Part shown: positions 1-7,013 of the stretch, piece after piece
Position numbering within the stretch: the stretch's first letter is position 1
Layout: each line of letters begins with the position of its first letter
From: Nitrospirota bacterium
Lineage (GTDB): Bacteria > Nitrospirota > CAKKRA01 > 9FT-COMBO-42-15
Assembly: GCA_016195585.1 (NCBI GenBank)
Contig: JACPZJ010000193.1
Coordinates: forward strand, 1 to 12,120
DNA: 12,120 bases
Reading direction: 5' to 3'
The notes under the pieces: generated by a model
Seen by the model: only the letters and a program-made list of their open reading frames with translations
What the model was told of the DNA's origin: nothing
Databases searched by the model: none
Translations under genes and position numbers: made by a program

Positions 1-6
1 AGAGAT

Positions 7-27
7 GGGCGGGTTTAAAACCCGCCC
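7..27 (-). terminator. GC-rich hairpin after the cytochrome gene; possible terminator or palindromic repeat
   Basis: The arms GGGCGGG (7-13) and CCCGCCC (21-27) are perfect inverted repeats around the loop TTTAAAA. The hairpin lies 9 bases beyond the cytochrome stop codon, where a terminator is expected. On the minus strand it is followed only by ATCTCT rather than a clean T-run, so intrinsic termination may be weak. It also resembles the dispersed GC-rich palindromes that share an AGGGGCG arm, such as the one at 3523-3554, and could be a degenerate member of such a family. Confidence 0.45.
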
Positions 28-36
28 AGTATAATC

Positions 37-1947
37 TTACAAACCATCAGCCTTGTGGCACACTCCGCATTTGTTAGTATAAGGTATTGGCATGGCCTTT
101 CCGGGGTCAACGCCCTTTACACCTGCATTGTCCTTCCTTGGAACATCAAAGATATGGGATGTGATATCATTCATCCAGTAGTTCTTGCCGTCTTTTGTGG
201 ATAAGCCCTTGCCGAATCCTGCGCCTGTCTGCATGGTCTTTGTGGCATGACAGTCAACACAGTTTATCTTTCCCTTTTCACCAATACCTATCTTTGCCTG
301 CGTGTGAGCCTTTATGTCAGTATTATCCTTGTGGCAGGTGGTGCACAATGCGTTCTTTTCATCTGTAACAGATGCCCTCAACTGGTGTTTAAAATCAGTT
401 AATCCATGGGGGTTATGGCAGTCTGTGCATGTTACGAGCTGTCTGCCGTTTCTGTATTTTTTGGACTTGAGAAAATCAGTATACTGCTGGTGATGGGACT
501 TTGAATGGATGCCGTCAGGCCAGTAATCCTTTTCTTCAGCATCCTCACGGGTAGTATAATTTTTCAGGAAATCATTTCTGCTTGTGCCCGGAGGCATCAT
601 CTTGTTCTCTGCATTCACAGGCTGTTCATTTTTGAGGTAGCCGAGCGGCCTGCTGTGGCACTGGCCGCATATTATATCTGCCCTCTCTGAAGACAGCTTG
701 CCGGGGCTTACAATGGCAACTGCCCTCTTTTCTATCGGCGCCTTGACATGCTCAGAACCGGGGCCGTGACACACCTCACATCCAATATTTAATTCATTCG
801 GTATGCCGTCGCCATCAATATCATACTCTCCATTGGGGTCATTAACTGCGCCTGCAATATATTCATCTGATGCTGTCTTTGAAAGTGTATATCCTGTGTA
901 ATGGCAAGAGGCGCATTCCTTTTCAAAGGACTTGCCTTTTGGCGGGTCTGTCAGCTTCTTTGCCTCTTCATTGTACAGCCAGTCGCCATGATAATCCCTC
1001 CACTGCTTCCTTGTCCTGTCGCCAAAGCTGTCATCACCCATTGTGTTATACTGGAGAAATGGAAAGAAATTCCTGCCGGCCATGTAAAGGTATCTCTGCT
1101 TATAAAGCCCGCCGCCATAGGTCATCTCTACTGTGTATGTCCGCGCAGGGTCAGTGGGGTCTTTTGCATTTTCTGTTTTAAATTTTAGTCTGCCGTCAGT
1201 ATCTTTAAAGAATGTTGCTGTGAAGCCCACGGATGCAGGGTCTGCTGGCGGCTTATCAGATATCATATATTTGTCAAAGCCCCTGCCCTTATCAAAGCTA
1301 TGAAAGTAGAATTTTTTCCCTGCCTCAAGCATCTTCAGGCCTTTATCATAATCAGGAAACTTAGAGGAATCCTGAAGCCTGCTATCCTTTCCGGCTGTCC
1401 TTATTCCGAGCTTATGAAGGGTCTGTTTCTCGCTTTCATAGGCCTTATGACACATGAGGCACTTTGAACTGCCAACATAGGCGGCTGATTCAGGGGTATT
1501 TCCTGATACGAGGATATTTATTGATTTACCCCTTAGTTCAGTGGCATCCATTGAGTTGTGGGATTTATCCCCGCCCGGCAGGTAATTTTTGTCAGCGGGC
1601 TCTACATAAATAAAGTATCTGCCGTCAGCGATCTTTGCAATCTTAAAATTTCCTTTTTTATCTGTAACTGCCTTTGTATATTTAGCCCTGTTTGCAGCGA
1701 GGTTGTCTTCAAGTGGTTCATCGTTTGCAGCATCCCGTTTTATCTCAATCTTTGTCTTTGCCATTGCCTCAATATCTGAGGCAGGGATGAGATATACTGC
1801 GGCATTAGAGACAGGCTGTTTTGAGGCGTCTGTAACTGTGCCTGTTAAGACAGCGCCACCCTTTTTACTTTGTGCCTGTGTATTATAAACTATCAGGCCG
1901 AGCGCACAAAGAAAAGCAAACAACACAAAAATAATCTTCAGCTTCAT
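37..1947 (-). CDS. Secreted octahaem c-type cytochrome with N-terminal carboxypeptidase-regulatory-like domain
   Basis: The 636-residue protein has a signal peptide: a Lys-rich start, a hydrophobic core at about 5-21, and likely cleavage after the Ala-Gln-Ala near 26. Residues about 31-150 resemble a carboxypeptidase-regulatory-like/Cna-B beta-sandwich (TGTVTDASKQPVSNAAVYL, then GNFKIAKIADGRYFIYVEP). Eight CXXCH haem sites follow, with first cysteines at 163, 345, 390, 427, 507, 535, 563 and 627. The site at 390 is followed by GPGSEH, common in cytochrome c554-like multihaem proteins. The 180-residue gap between haems 1 and 2 is probably a folded non-haem insert. Such proteins carry electrons in the periplasm or at the outer surface in anaerobic respiration; the partner and substrate cannot be told from sequence. 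The start is supported by AGGAGG at 1953-1958, 5 bases upstream of ATG. The gene is transcribed alone in this window, divergently from the permease gene at 2292. Confidence 0.9.
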   Translation of the reverse strand: MKLKIIFVLFAFLCALGLIVYNTQAQSKKGGAVLTGTVTDASKQPVSNAAVYLIPASDIEAMAKTKIEIKRDAANDEPLEDNLAANRAKYTKAVTDKKGNFKIAKIADGRYFIYVEPADKNYLPGGDKSHNSMDATELRGKSINILVSGNTPESAAYVGSSKCLMCHKAYESEKQTLHKLGIRTAGKDSRLQDSSKFPDYDKGLKMLEAGKKFYFHSFDKGRGFDKYMISDKPPADPASVGFTATFFKDTDGRLKFKTENAKDPTDPARTYTVEMTYGGGLYKQRYLYMAGRNFFPFLQYNTMGDDSFGDRTRKQWRDYHGDWLYNEEAKKLTDPPKGKSFEKECASCHYTGYTLSKTASDEYIAGAVNDPNGEYDIDGDGIPNELNIGCEVCHGPGSEHVKAPIEKRAVAIVSPGKLSSERADIICGQCHSRPLGYLKNEQPVNAENKMMPPGTSRNDFLKNYTTREDAEEKDYWPDGIHSKSHHQQYTDFLKSKKYRNGRQLVTCTDCHNPHGLTDFKHQLRASVTDEKNALCTTCHKDNTDIKAHTQAKIGIGEKGKINCVDCHATKTMQTGAGFGKGLSTKDGKNYWMNDITSHIFDVPRKDNAGVKGVDPGKAMPIPYTNKCGVCHKADGL

Positions 1948-2155
1948 TTTGTCCTCCTTTTTTAAAGGGGTTAAAGTAATGCCTCACCTTTGCTTATGTT
2001 TTTTAAACCACCTCCTTTTCACTAAAATCTTAGAGAAGATGCACCTTTCAGAAATTATCTTGTGGCATGTAACATGGCCTTTTCAACAGCCTGTGTCAGG
2101 ACGAATGGAATAAAATAGTCAGCAGGATATTAGATAATGTATGTTTCTTGCTTAA

Positions 2156-2185
2156 ATAATAATAAAATCACACATATAAAGTCAA
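2156..2185 (-). promoter_or_regulatory. Candidate sigma-70 promoter for the octahaem cytochrome gene
   Basis: Read on the minus strand, TTGACT (2180-2185) and TATTAT (2156-2161) are separated by 18 bases, each matching consensus at 5 of 6 positions. The predicted transcript start is near 2149, giving a leader of about 200 bases. The region is AT-rich, so a chance match is possible. Confidence 0.35.
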
Positions 2186-2205
2186 GGATTTTAAAATATA
2201 TCTGA

Positions 2206-2234
2206 TTGAAAAGTAAAAGCAGTTATGGTATATT
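2206..2234 (+). promoter_or_regulatory. Candidate sigma-70 promoter for the YeeE-family gene and downstream run
   Basis: TTGAAA (2206-2211) and TATATT (2229-2234) are separated by exactly 17 bases, each close to consensus. The transcript would start near 2241, about 50 bases before the ATG at 2292. This is the best plus-strand match in the intergenic region. Confidence 0.45.
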
Positions 2235-2291
2235 ACATAAATAATTATTTTACCATAATAACATTAATTTCATAAAAAGGAGCGGTGTAAT

Positions 2292-3521
2292 ATGTCAAAG
2301 GGAAAAATAAGGGATACACTGGGTTTTATCTTAATTATCAGCGGATTTTTATCGGTATTATATCTGATCTTCAGGATTAAAGGGTATGCTGCAATTGCAG
2401 GGTCATTGCCTGAAGACAAGGTGGCTGGTGTTATAAGTTCAATAAGATATATTGTTGTGCTTGCCGGCTTTTTAATCGGCACCCTGATGGGCGCCATTGT
2501 CCAGAGATCTACATTTTGTATCGCTGCTGCATGCCATAATATTGTAACCACTCAGGACCTTACGCAGACAAGGGCTTATGCAATGGCGCTATTTGTTGCA
2601 ATACTCGGCACACAGATGCTCTATCAATTCGGCTATGTTGATATAAACTACAGCGTCTATTTGTCATCGCCATTTACATGGCTCAGCTACATTGTTGGAG
2701 GTTTTATATTCGGCATCGGCATTGTTTACGGCGGCGGCTGTGCAAGCAGGATACTTGTCCGGGCTGGCGAAGGTAATCTTGGCGGACTTATAACAGTTAT
2801 AGCATTTATATTCTCCTCATCAGCCACACTCTGGGGCATTACAGCAAGGCTAAGGGTTGACTATCTTAATTCATTGACATTAAGACTCCCTGCCCAGTAT
2901 CTGCCTGAGATTATAAAATTCGTTCCATGGTGGATTGTATTGATTGTAATAGAGATCGCCCTCGCTATATTCATGTTAATCTCACCAAAGGGCACACCAT
3001 GGCGCGGCTGGAGGTGGCCGCTTGCAGGCGCTGCTATAGGTCTTACAATTGTATTGGGCTGGTGGGTTAATGGCGCCGCTCATAAAACTGTACCCATTAT
3101 AGATTCCTTTTCTTTTAGCAGCCCAAGCGACCCGTCACTCCTGCAGAAATGGAGGCCATGGAGCCTGACCTTTGCTGCTGCTGATGCACAGGCATTCAGG
3201 TATCTAATACTCTGGACAGGTGAAACAATTAACTTTGCCATATCTTCAGTATTCGGTGTGATCTTTGGTTCTCTCATTGCTGCCCTCTATACAAGGACAT
3301 TTAACTGGGTTGCGCCAACGCTCCAACAATTTAAATACAACCTTGTGGGAGGCCTGCTCATGGGATTCGGCGCAATTGTGGCTATGGGATGCAATATTGG
3401 TCAGGGTTTGAGCGGAATCTCAACCCTTTCAGTCGGGAGCATCCTCACAATGACCTTTATCTTTATCGGCGCAATATCAGGCGCAAAGTATATGAACTGG
3501 CGTATAATGAGGGAGTTATGA
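2292..3521 (+). CDS. YeeE/YedE (TsuA-like) family sulfur-compound membrane permease
   Basis: This is a 409-residue integral membrane protein with roughly ten hydrophobic segments. It carries the duplicated signature of the YeeE/YedE family: RSTFCIAAA around Cys76, VYGGGCASRILVRAGEGNLGG around Cys150 and AMGCNIGQGLSGISTLSVGS around Cys367. In TsuA, the characterised thiosulfate importer of this family, conserved cysteines line the path and relay the substrate. The three cysteines here fit that role in taking thiosulfate or a related sulfur species across the inner membrane. Some relatives are linked to selenium metabolism instead. The ATG is preceded by AAGGAG (2277-2282) with 9-base spacing. 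It is probably the first gene of the plus-strand run. No TusA/YeeD-like sulfur carrier, the frequent partner, is encoded in the window. The family call is firm; the exact substrate is inference. Confidence 0.88.
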   Translation: MSKGKIRDTLGFILIISGFLSVLYLIFRIKGYAAIAGSLPEDKVAGVISSIRYIVVLAGFLIGTLMGAIVQRSTFCIAAACHNIVTTQDLTQTRAYAMALFVAILGTQMLYQFGYVDINYSVYLSSPFTWLSYIVGGFIFGIGIVYGGGCASRILVRAGEGNLGGLITVIAFIFSSSATLWGITARLRVDYLNSLTLRLPAQYLPEIIKFVPWWIVLIVIEIALAIFMLISPKGTPWRGWRWPLAGAAIGLTIVLGWWVNGAAHKTVPIIDSFSFSSPSDPSLLQKWRPWSLTFAAADAQAFRYLILWTGETINFAISSVFGVIFGSLIAALYTRTFNWVAPTLQQFKYNLVGGLLMGFGAIVAMGCNIGQGLSGISTLSVGSILTMTFIFIGAISGAKYMNWRIMREL

Positions 3522-3522
3522 G

Positions 3523-3554
3523 TTGTAGGGGCGAACGGCCGTTCGCCCCTACAA
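3523..3554. repeat. Perfect 32-base palindrome with GTAG/CTAC ends
   Basis: Every base from 3523 to 3538 pairs with 3539 to 3554. The outer part reads TTGTAGGGGCGAAC and the centre is CGGCCG. It starts one base after the permease stop codon and lies between that gene and the DUF2905 gene. There is no T-run on either side, so it is not a typical intrinsic terminator, though it could slow transcription or stabilise the upstream mRNA end. The GTAG tetranucleotide at the foot of the stem is the hallmark recognised by RAYT transposases in REP elements, and a RAYT gene is present at 10928-11917. That it is a REP-like dispersed repeat is inference. Confidence 0.8.
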
Positions 3555-3586
3555 ACTACAAACAAGAAAAAAGGGATATTGGAAGG

Positions 3587-3808
3587 ATGAATCCGATAAC
3601 TAAGATATTAATCGCCATCGGGATAATTCTTATAATAATCGGACTTCTCTATCAGATAGGAGGGAAATTCTTTCCACTCGGAAGGCTGCCGGGAGATATT
3701 GTGATAGAGAGGGAGAATTTCCGCTTCTATTTTCCAATTGTCACCTCAATAATTATAAGCATCATTATATCATTAATCCTTTACCTCTTTAGATTCTTTG
3801 GCAAATAA
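3587..3808 (+). CDS. DUF2905 family small membrane protein
   Basis: The 73-residue protein has two membrane segments (about 6-24 and 50-69) joined by a short loop containing the family hallmark GRLPGDIVIERENFRFYFP (about 32-50). The match to DUF2905 is clear in length and layout; the biochemical role of the family is unknown. The frame stays open further upstream, into the 3' end of the permease gene and through the palindrome, but homology begins at the ATG at 3587, which is the natural start. GGAAGG directly abuts the ATG; a better-spaced purine-rich site, AAGGGA (3571-3576), lies 10 bases upstream. It ends 7 bases before the ZIP transporter gene, so the two are probably co-transcribed. Confidence 0.82.
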   Translation: MNPITKILIAIGIILIIIGLLYQIGGKFFPLGRLPGDIVIERENFRFYFPIVTSIIISIIISLILYLFRFFGK

Positions 3809-3815
3809 GGACGGC

Positions 3816-4562
3816 ATGGAAATCTGGGTATATACATTAGGAAGCGTCTTTATAATCAGCGCTATATCACTGATTGGCGTTTTCAGCCTCTCCATTGACA
3901 GGGAGAGGTTGAAAAAAATGCTGCTCTTTTTTGTCAGCTTTGCCATTGGCGGACTTTTTGGTGATGCCTTTATACATCTCCTCCCCGAGGCATTTGAAAA
4001 GCTTGGCACAAATCTTATCACATCTCTCTATATCCTGCTCGGCATCCTCATTTTTTTTGTTCTGGAAAAGTTTATCCGTTGGAGGCACTGCCATATCCCC
4101 ACATCAGAAGACCATCCCCATCCACTGGTTGCCATGAACCTGATTGGTGATACTGTGCATAACTTCATTGACGGACTGCTTATTGGCGCGAGCTACATTG
4201 TAAGCATCCCTATTGGAATAACAACTTCATTTGCTGTCATATTACATGAAATACCTCAGGAGATAGGAGATTTTGGCGTACTCCTTCATGGCGGCCTTTC
4301 TATAAGAAAGGCGCTGACATACAATTTCCTGTCTGCCCTGTCTGCTGTCCTCGGCGCAGTTATCTCATTGATTATAGGGTCGTATATTGAGGGTTATACA
4401 TTGGCGCTGCTGCCAATTACAGCAGGCGGCTTTTTGTATATTGCAGGCTCTGATCTCATCCCTGAGCTTCACCATGAGGTCAGGGCATCAAGATCCTTAT
4501 GGCAGCTTATCTCTATTATAATGGGGATCGGGGTCATGGCATTATTGCTATTACTTGAATAG
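3816..4562 (+). CDS. ZIP family divalent metal transporter
   Basis: The 248-residue inner-membrane protein has about seven or eight hydrophobic segments. ZIP hallmarks are present: GDAFIHLLPEAFE (49-61), HNFIDGLLIGASY in transmembrane segment 4 (His115, Asn116, Asp119) and HEIPQEIGDFGVLLHGG in segment 5 (His144, Glu145, Gln148, Glu149, Asp152). The last matches the HEXPHEXGD motif of the LIV-1 subfamily, with Gln replacing the second His, as often seen in bacterial members. A short loop (about 88-103) rich in His could bind metal on its way. ZIP proteins move Zn, Fe or Mn into the cytosol; the preferred ion cannot be read here. A TTG at 3798 would extend the protein by six residues, but the ATG at 3816 follows AAGGA (3807-3811) and avoids overlap with the previous gene, so I prefer it. 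Confidence 0.88.
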   Translation: MEIWVYTLGSVFIISAISLIGVFSLSIDRERLKKMLLFFVSFAIGGLFGDAFIHLLPEAFEKLGTNLITSLYILLGILIFFVLEKFIRWRHCHIPTSEDHPHPLVAMNLIGDTVHNFIDGLLIGASYIVSIPIGITTSFAVILHEIPQEIGDFGVLLHGGLSIRKALTYNFLSALSAVLGAVISLIIGSYIEGYTLALLPITAGGFLYIAGSDLIPELHHEVRASRSLWQLISIIMGIGVMALLLLLE

Positions 4563-4605
4563 ATTTGCATTGACTTTCTTGACAAATAGATGTAAAAAAT
4601 TAGCG

Positions 4606-5676
4606 ATGATCATCGGTGTCCCAAAGGAGATAAAGGACAACGAATACAGGGCGGCCATGACCCCGTCAGGTGTCAGCCAGTTGATAAAAGACGGCCACAG
4701 GGTGCTTATCCAGAAGGACGCAGGCAGCGGGAGCGGATTTTCAGATGAAGAATATAAAGATGCTGGGGCAGAGATTATCGGAGATGCAAAAGGGGTTTTT
4801 GATAAGGCTGATCTGATAATAAAGGTAAAGGAGCCTCTATCAGCAGAGTTTTCACTGATAAGAAAGAGGCACATCATCTTTACCTTTCTTCATCTTGCAG
4901 CAGACAGGGGGCTTATTCATGCGCTTGTTAAGACCGGCGCTGCCTTCATTGCCTATGAAACAGTTGAGGCTGTTGATGGGACATTGCCAATACTTACTCC
5001 CATGAGCGAGATTGCAGGAAGGCTCTCTGTTCAGATAGGCGCGCATTATCTGATGAAACCTTCAGGCGGCATTGGCAAACTTTTGGGCGGTGTGCCAGGA
5101 GTAAAGAGGGGTAAGGTTACTATTATCGGCGGGGGCATTGTTGGGATTAATGCAGCGAGGATTGCTGTTGGACTTGGCGCAGAGGTTGCGATTATCAACA
5201 GGGGAATAGATAAGCTGAGATTCATAGATAATATATTCGGGGGCAGGGTGGAGACACTCGTATCAAATCCACATAACATAGAAAAATCTGTTATTGAATC
5301 CGACCTTGTTATTGGCGCTGTCCTGATTAAAGGCGCAAGGGCGCCAATGCTTGTTACAAAAGAAATGGTTAAGAAGATGAAAAAAGGCTCGGTTATTGTG
5401 GATGTATCAATTGATCAGGGCGGATGCGTGGAGACCATCAGACCCACAACCCATTCACAGCCGATATATGAGGTAGATGGTGTGATTCACTATGGCGTAA
5501 CAAATATCCCGGGCGCTGTGCCACGGACATCCACCTTTGCACTCACCAATGCAACCATGCCATATATTAAAAGACTTGCTGATAAAGGATTAAAGGCGCT
5601 AAATGATGACCCAAATTTTGCAAAGGGTCTGAATATCTGTAAAGGAATATACCGCCTAAGACAATTAAGAAGCTAA
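4606..5676 (+). CDS. ald: Alanine dehydrogenase
   Basis: The protein catalyses reversible oxidative deamination of L-alanine to pyruvate and ammonia. With this start it is 356 residues, and catalytic residues fall at the same numbers as in Mycobacterium tuberculosis Ald: Arg15, Lys75 (IIKVKEPL), His96 (FLHLAAD) and Asp270 (SIDQGG). The Rossmann motif GGGIVGINAARIAVGLGAEV lies at 175-194. At the end of the second beta strand the usual Asp-Leu/Ile pair is Asn198-Arg199, which argues for NADP(H) rather than NAD(H). The C-terminus is about 10-20 residues shorter than usual and ends differently after KGLNICKG. I saw no clear frameshift repair in the other frames. The frame opens at a TTG at 4555, overlapping the ZIP gene, but the family start MIIGVPKEIKDNEYR is at 4606. 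The ribosome binding site is weak. Confidence 0.93.
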   Translation: MIIGVPKEIKDNEYRAAMTPSGVSQLIKDGHRVLIQKDAGSGSGFSDEEYKDAGAEIIGDAKGVFDKADLIIKVKEPLSAEFSLIRKRHIIFTFLHLAADRGLIHALVKTGAAFIAYETVEAVDGTLPILTPMSEIAGRLSVQIGAHYLMKPSGGIGKLLGGVPGVKRGKVTIIGGGIVGINAARIAVGLGAEVAIINRGIDKLRFIDNIFGGRVETLVSNPHNIEKSVIESDLVIGAVLIKGARAPMLVTKEMVKKMKKGSVIVDVSIDQGGCVETIRPTTHSQPIYEVDGVIHYGVTNIPGAVPRTSTFALTNATMPYIKRLADKGLKALNDDPNFAKGLNICKGIYRLRQLRS

Positions 5677-5704
5677 AAGGGAGATTTAAGAAAGAGGGTT
5701 AAAA

Positions 5705-6628
5705 ATGGGCTATCTATTCTGTATAATTGCATCCATTATTTTAATTGTTGCAGCGCCGCTTTCATCATCCGCCGAGACAGGCATCAAGAAGGTTACAAAT
5801 AGTGTCTATGCCTATCTCGGATATATGGATGAGATAACCAAGTCCAATGAGGGCTTTATATCAAACTGCGGATTTATTGTAACAGATGAGGGCGTGGTGG
5901 TTGTTGATACACAATTAACACCTGACCTCGGAAGAAAGCTGCTTTCAGAGATAAGGAAGGTTACGAACAAACCTGTTAAATATGTAATCAACACCCACTT
6001 TCACCCTGATCACTTTTTCGGAAATCAGGTCTTTAAGGATACTGCTGTTATCATCTCCCATGAAAATACACGGACGCATATTTTAGATCGCGGTGAATTT
6101 GCAATAAAGACGTTCCGTGAAAGGCTCGGCGAGCTCTTTGATGATGCAGAGGTTGTCCTTCCAATGGTAACATTTAATAACAAACTCACAATACATCTTG
6201 GCGGCAGAAAGATAGAGATCTCATATTTTGGAAGAGGCCATACAGACGGTGATGCAATTGTGTATGTCCCTGATGAAAAGGTGGTCTTTGCGGGTGACCT
6301 TGTAAACAACGGCCGACTGCCCTTTATTGGAGACGGCCACAGCGGCGACCTTGTTGAGACCTTAAAAAAGATGGATGCCCTTGATGTAAATCTTGTTATC
6401 CCTGGGCACGGTTATGTCAGCGATAAAACTGGTATTGCAAAATCAAGGGAATTTATAGAAGACCTGCGGGCAGAGGTTAAGAAATATATAGAAAATGGAA
6501 AGAGCCTGCAGCAAACAATAAACGAGATAAAGATGCCAAAGTATAATGAATTAGGAAGGCACGATCTTTTACCGAGAAATGCAAAGAAGGTCTATCTTGA
6601 ATTTGAGGATGAGATATTATTTAAATAA
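5705..6628 (+). CDS. Secreted metallo-beta-lactamase-fold hydrolase
   Basis: The 307-residue protein has a signal peptide (hydrophobic 3-18, likely cleavage after SSA near 23), so it should act in the periplasm. The zinc site is complete: THFHPDH (His98, His100, Asp102, His103), GHTDGDA (His179), the bridging Asp198 in FAGDLV and His235 in IPGHG. Overall it resembles class B3-like and SoxH/quinoprotein-relay-type metallohydrolases rather than a glyoxalase. The substrate is unknown; relatives include thiol-ester and lactam hydrolases, so antibiotic resistance should not be assumed. ATG at 5705 is preceded by AGAGGG at about 5693-5698. It starts 28 bases after alanine dehydrogenase and is the last gene of the run. 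Its stop is 2 bases from that of the convergent PilZ gene. Confidence 0.87.
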   Translation: MGYLFCIIASIILIVAAPLSSSAETGIKKVTNSVYAYLGYMDEITKSNEGFISNCGFIVTDEGVVVVDTQLTPDLGRKLLSEIRKVTNKPVKYVINTHFHPDHFFGNQVFKDTAVIISHENTRTHILDRGEFAIKTFRERLGELFDDAEVVLPMVTFNNKLTIHLGGRKIEISYFGRGHTDGDAIVYVPDEKVVFAGDLVNNGRLPFIGDGHSGDLVETLKKMDALDVNLVIPGHGYVSDKTGIAKSREFIEDLRAEVKKYIENGKSLQQTINEIKMPKYNELGRHDLLPRNAKKVYLEFEDEILFK

Positions 6629-6630
6629 GT

Positions 6631-7011
6631 CTATTTTTCCTTCTTTACCCACTCATCTATAATCTTTTTTTTATCCTCTGGGAGATCAAGGAATTTAAGC
6701 CCCATGCCCGGCTCATAATTTGCCTTAAGGTGCATCTGGGGATCAAAGCGCCTTGCCCATATCACCTCCGCTGTGCAGCGGATCATAATATCTGTATCAG
6801 GAAGGGTAAACTCAAGAGGAAAACGCTCGCCCGCCTCTTTTGGGGTAAAGGAGGAAATAAAGAGGCCGCTCCGGCTGATGTTCTTTGCATAACCAAAGAA
6901 AGACTTATTGCTGTATTTCCCCTGCACCTTCAGGACAAGCAGATGTGTTCGCAGGGACTTTCTCTTATCAGCCCTTGGCCTTTCCTCTATCTGCTCTTTT
7001 TCCTGAGCCAT
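6631..7011 (-). CDS. PilZ domain protein, predicted c-di-GMP binder
   Basis: This 126-residue soluble protein is essentially a single PilZ domain. The two c-di-GMP contact motifs are intact: RKSLR (Arg17 to Arg21, the RxxxR motif) and NISRSG (44-49, the N/DxSxxG motif), followed by strands such as IMIRCTAEVIWARR and a PGMGLKFLDL segment. It likely works as a diffusible c-di-GMP receptor influencing motility, surface attachment or envelope functions through an unknown partner. GAGGT at 7016-7020 gives a well-placed ribosome binding site inside the end of the upstream gene; only 2 bases separate the two genes, indicating co-transcription. It is the last gene of the minus-strand operon. No diguanylate cyclase or phosphodiesterase is encoded in the window. 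Confidence 0.88.
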   Translation of the reverse strand: MAQEKEQIEERPRADKRKSLRTHLLVLKVQGKYSNKSFFGYAKNISRSGLFISSFTPKEAGERFPLEFTLPDTDIMIRCTAEVIWARRFDPQMHLKANYEPGMGLKFLDLPEDKKKIIDEWVKKEK

Positions 7012-7013
7012 TT

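Larger units (their letters stand above)
1948..2291. other. AT-rich divergent intergenic region
   Basis: This 344-base stretch separates the divergent cytochrome and YeeE-family genes. I see no convincing coding sequence in it. It holds a candidate promoter for each side (listed separately), the cytochrome ribosome binding site (1953-1958) and a second AGGAGG-like site on the minus strand near 2010-2016 with no open frame behind it. A short perfect inverted repeat, CATGTAACATG, lies at 2066-2076. The leader of the cytochrome mRNA would be about 200 bases, long enough to hold regulation, but no recognised riboswitch or FNR/Crp-type box is evident. Confidence 0.6.

Noticed and set aside
505..1888. 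Several plus-strand open frames opposite the cytochrome gene
   Set aside because: They are antisense shadows of a strongly supported haem-protein gene and have low-complexity, Cys/Ser-rich translations without recognisable domains.
2079..2096. TTTTCAACAGCCTG motif reminiscent of sequences near insertion-sequence ends
   Set aside because: No transposase, matching inverted copy or duplication lies nearby; a single short match is not evidence of an element.
3389..3586. A long 5' extension of the DUF2905 frame through the permease end and the palindrome
   Set aside because: DUF2905 homology and the normal protein length begin at the ATG at 3587; the extension is an out-of-frame reading of the permease gene and the repeat.
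5640..5700. Possible frameshift at the 3' end of the alanine dehydrogenase gene
   Set aside because: The C-terminus is short and unlike the family after KGLNICKG, but no other frame restores the usual TYEAVAEAL-type ending, so natural shortening is the simpler reading.
5705..6628. Calling the metallo-beta-lactamase-fold protein an antibiotic-resistance gene
   Set aside because: The zinc site defines only the superfamily; no feature specific to true carbapenemases is evident, and the context is metabolic.
6617..6640. Shared bidirectional terminator between the convergent hydrolase and PilZ genes
   Set aside because: Only a 12-base AT palindrome (TTATTTAAATAA, 6617-6628) is present, too weak to form a stable terminator stem.
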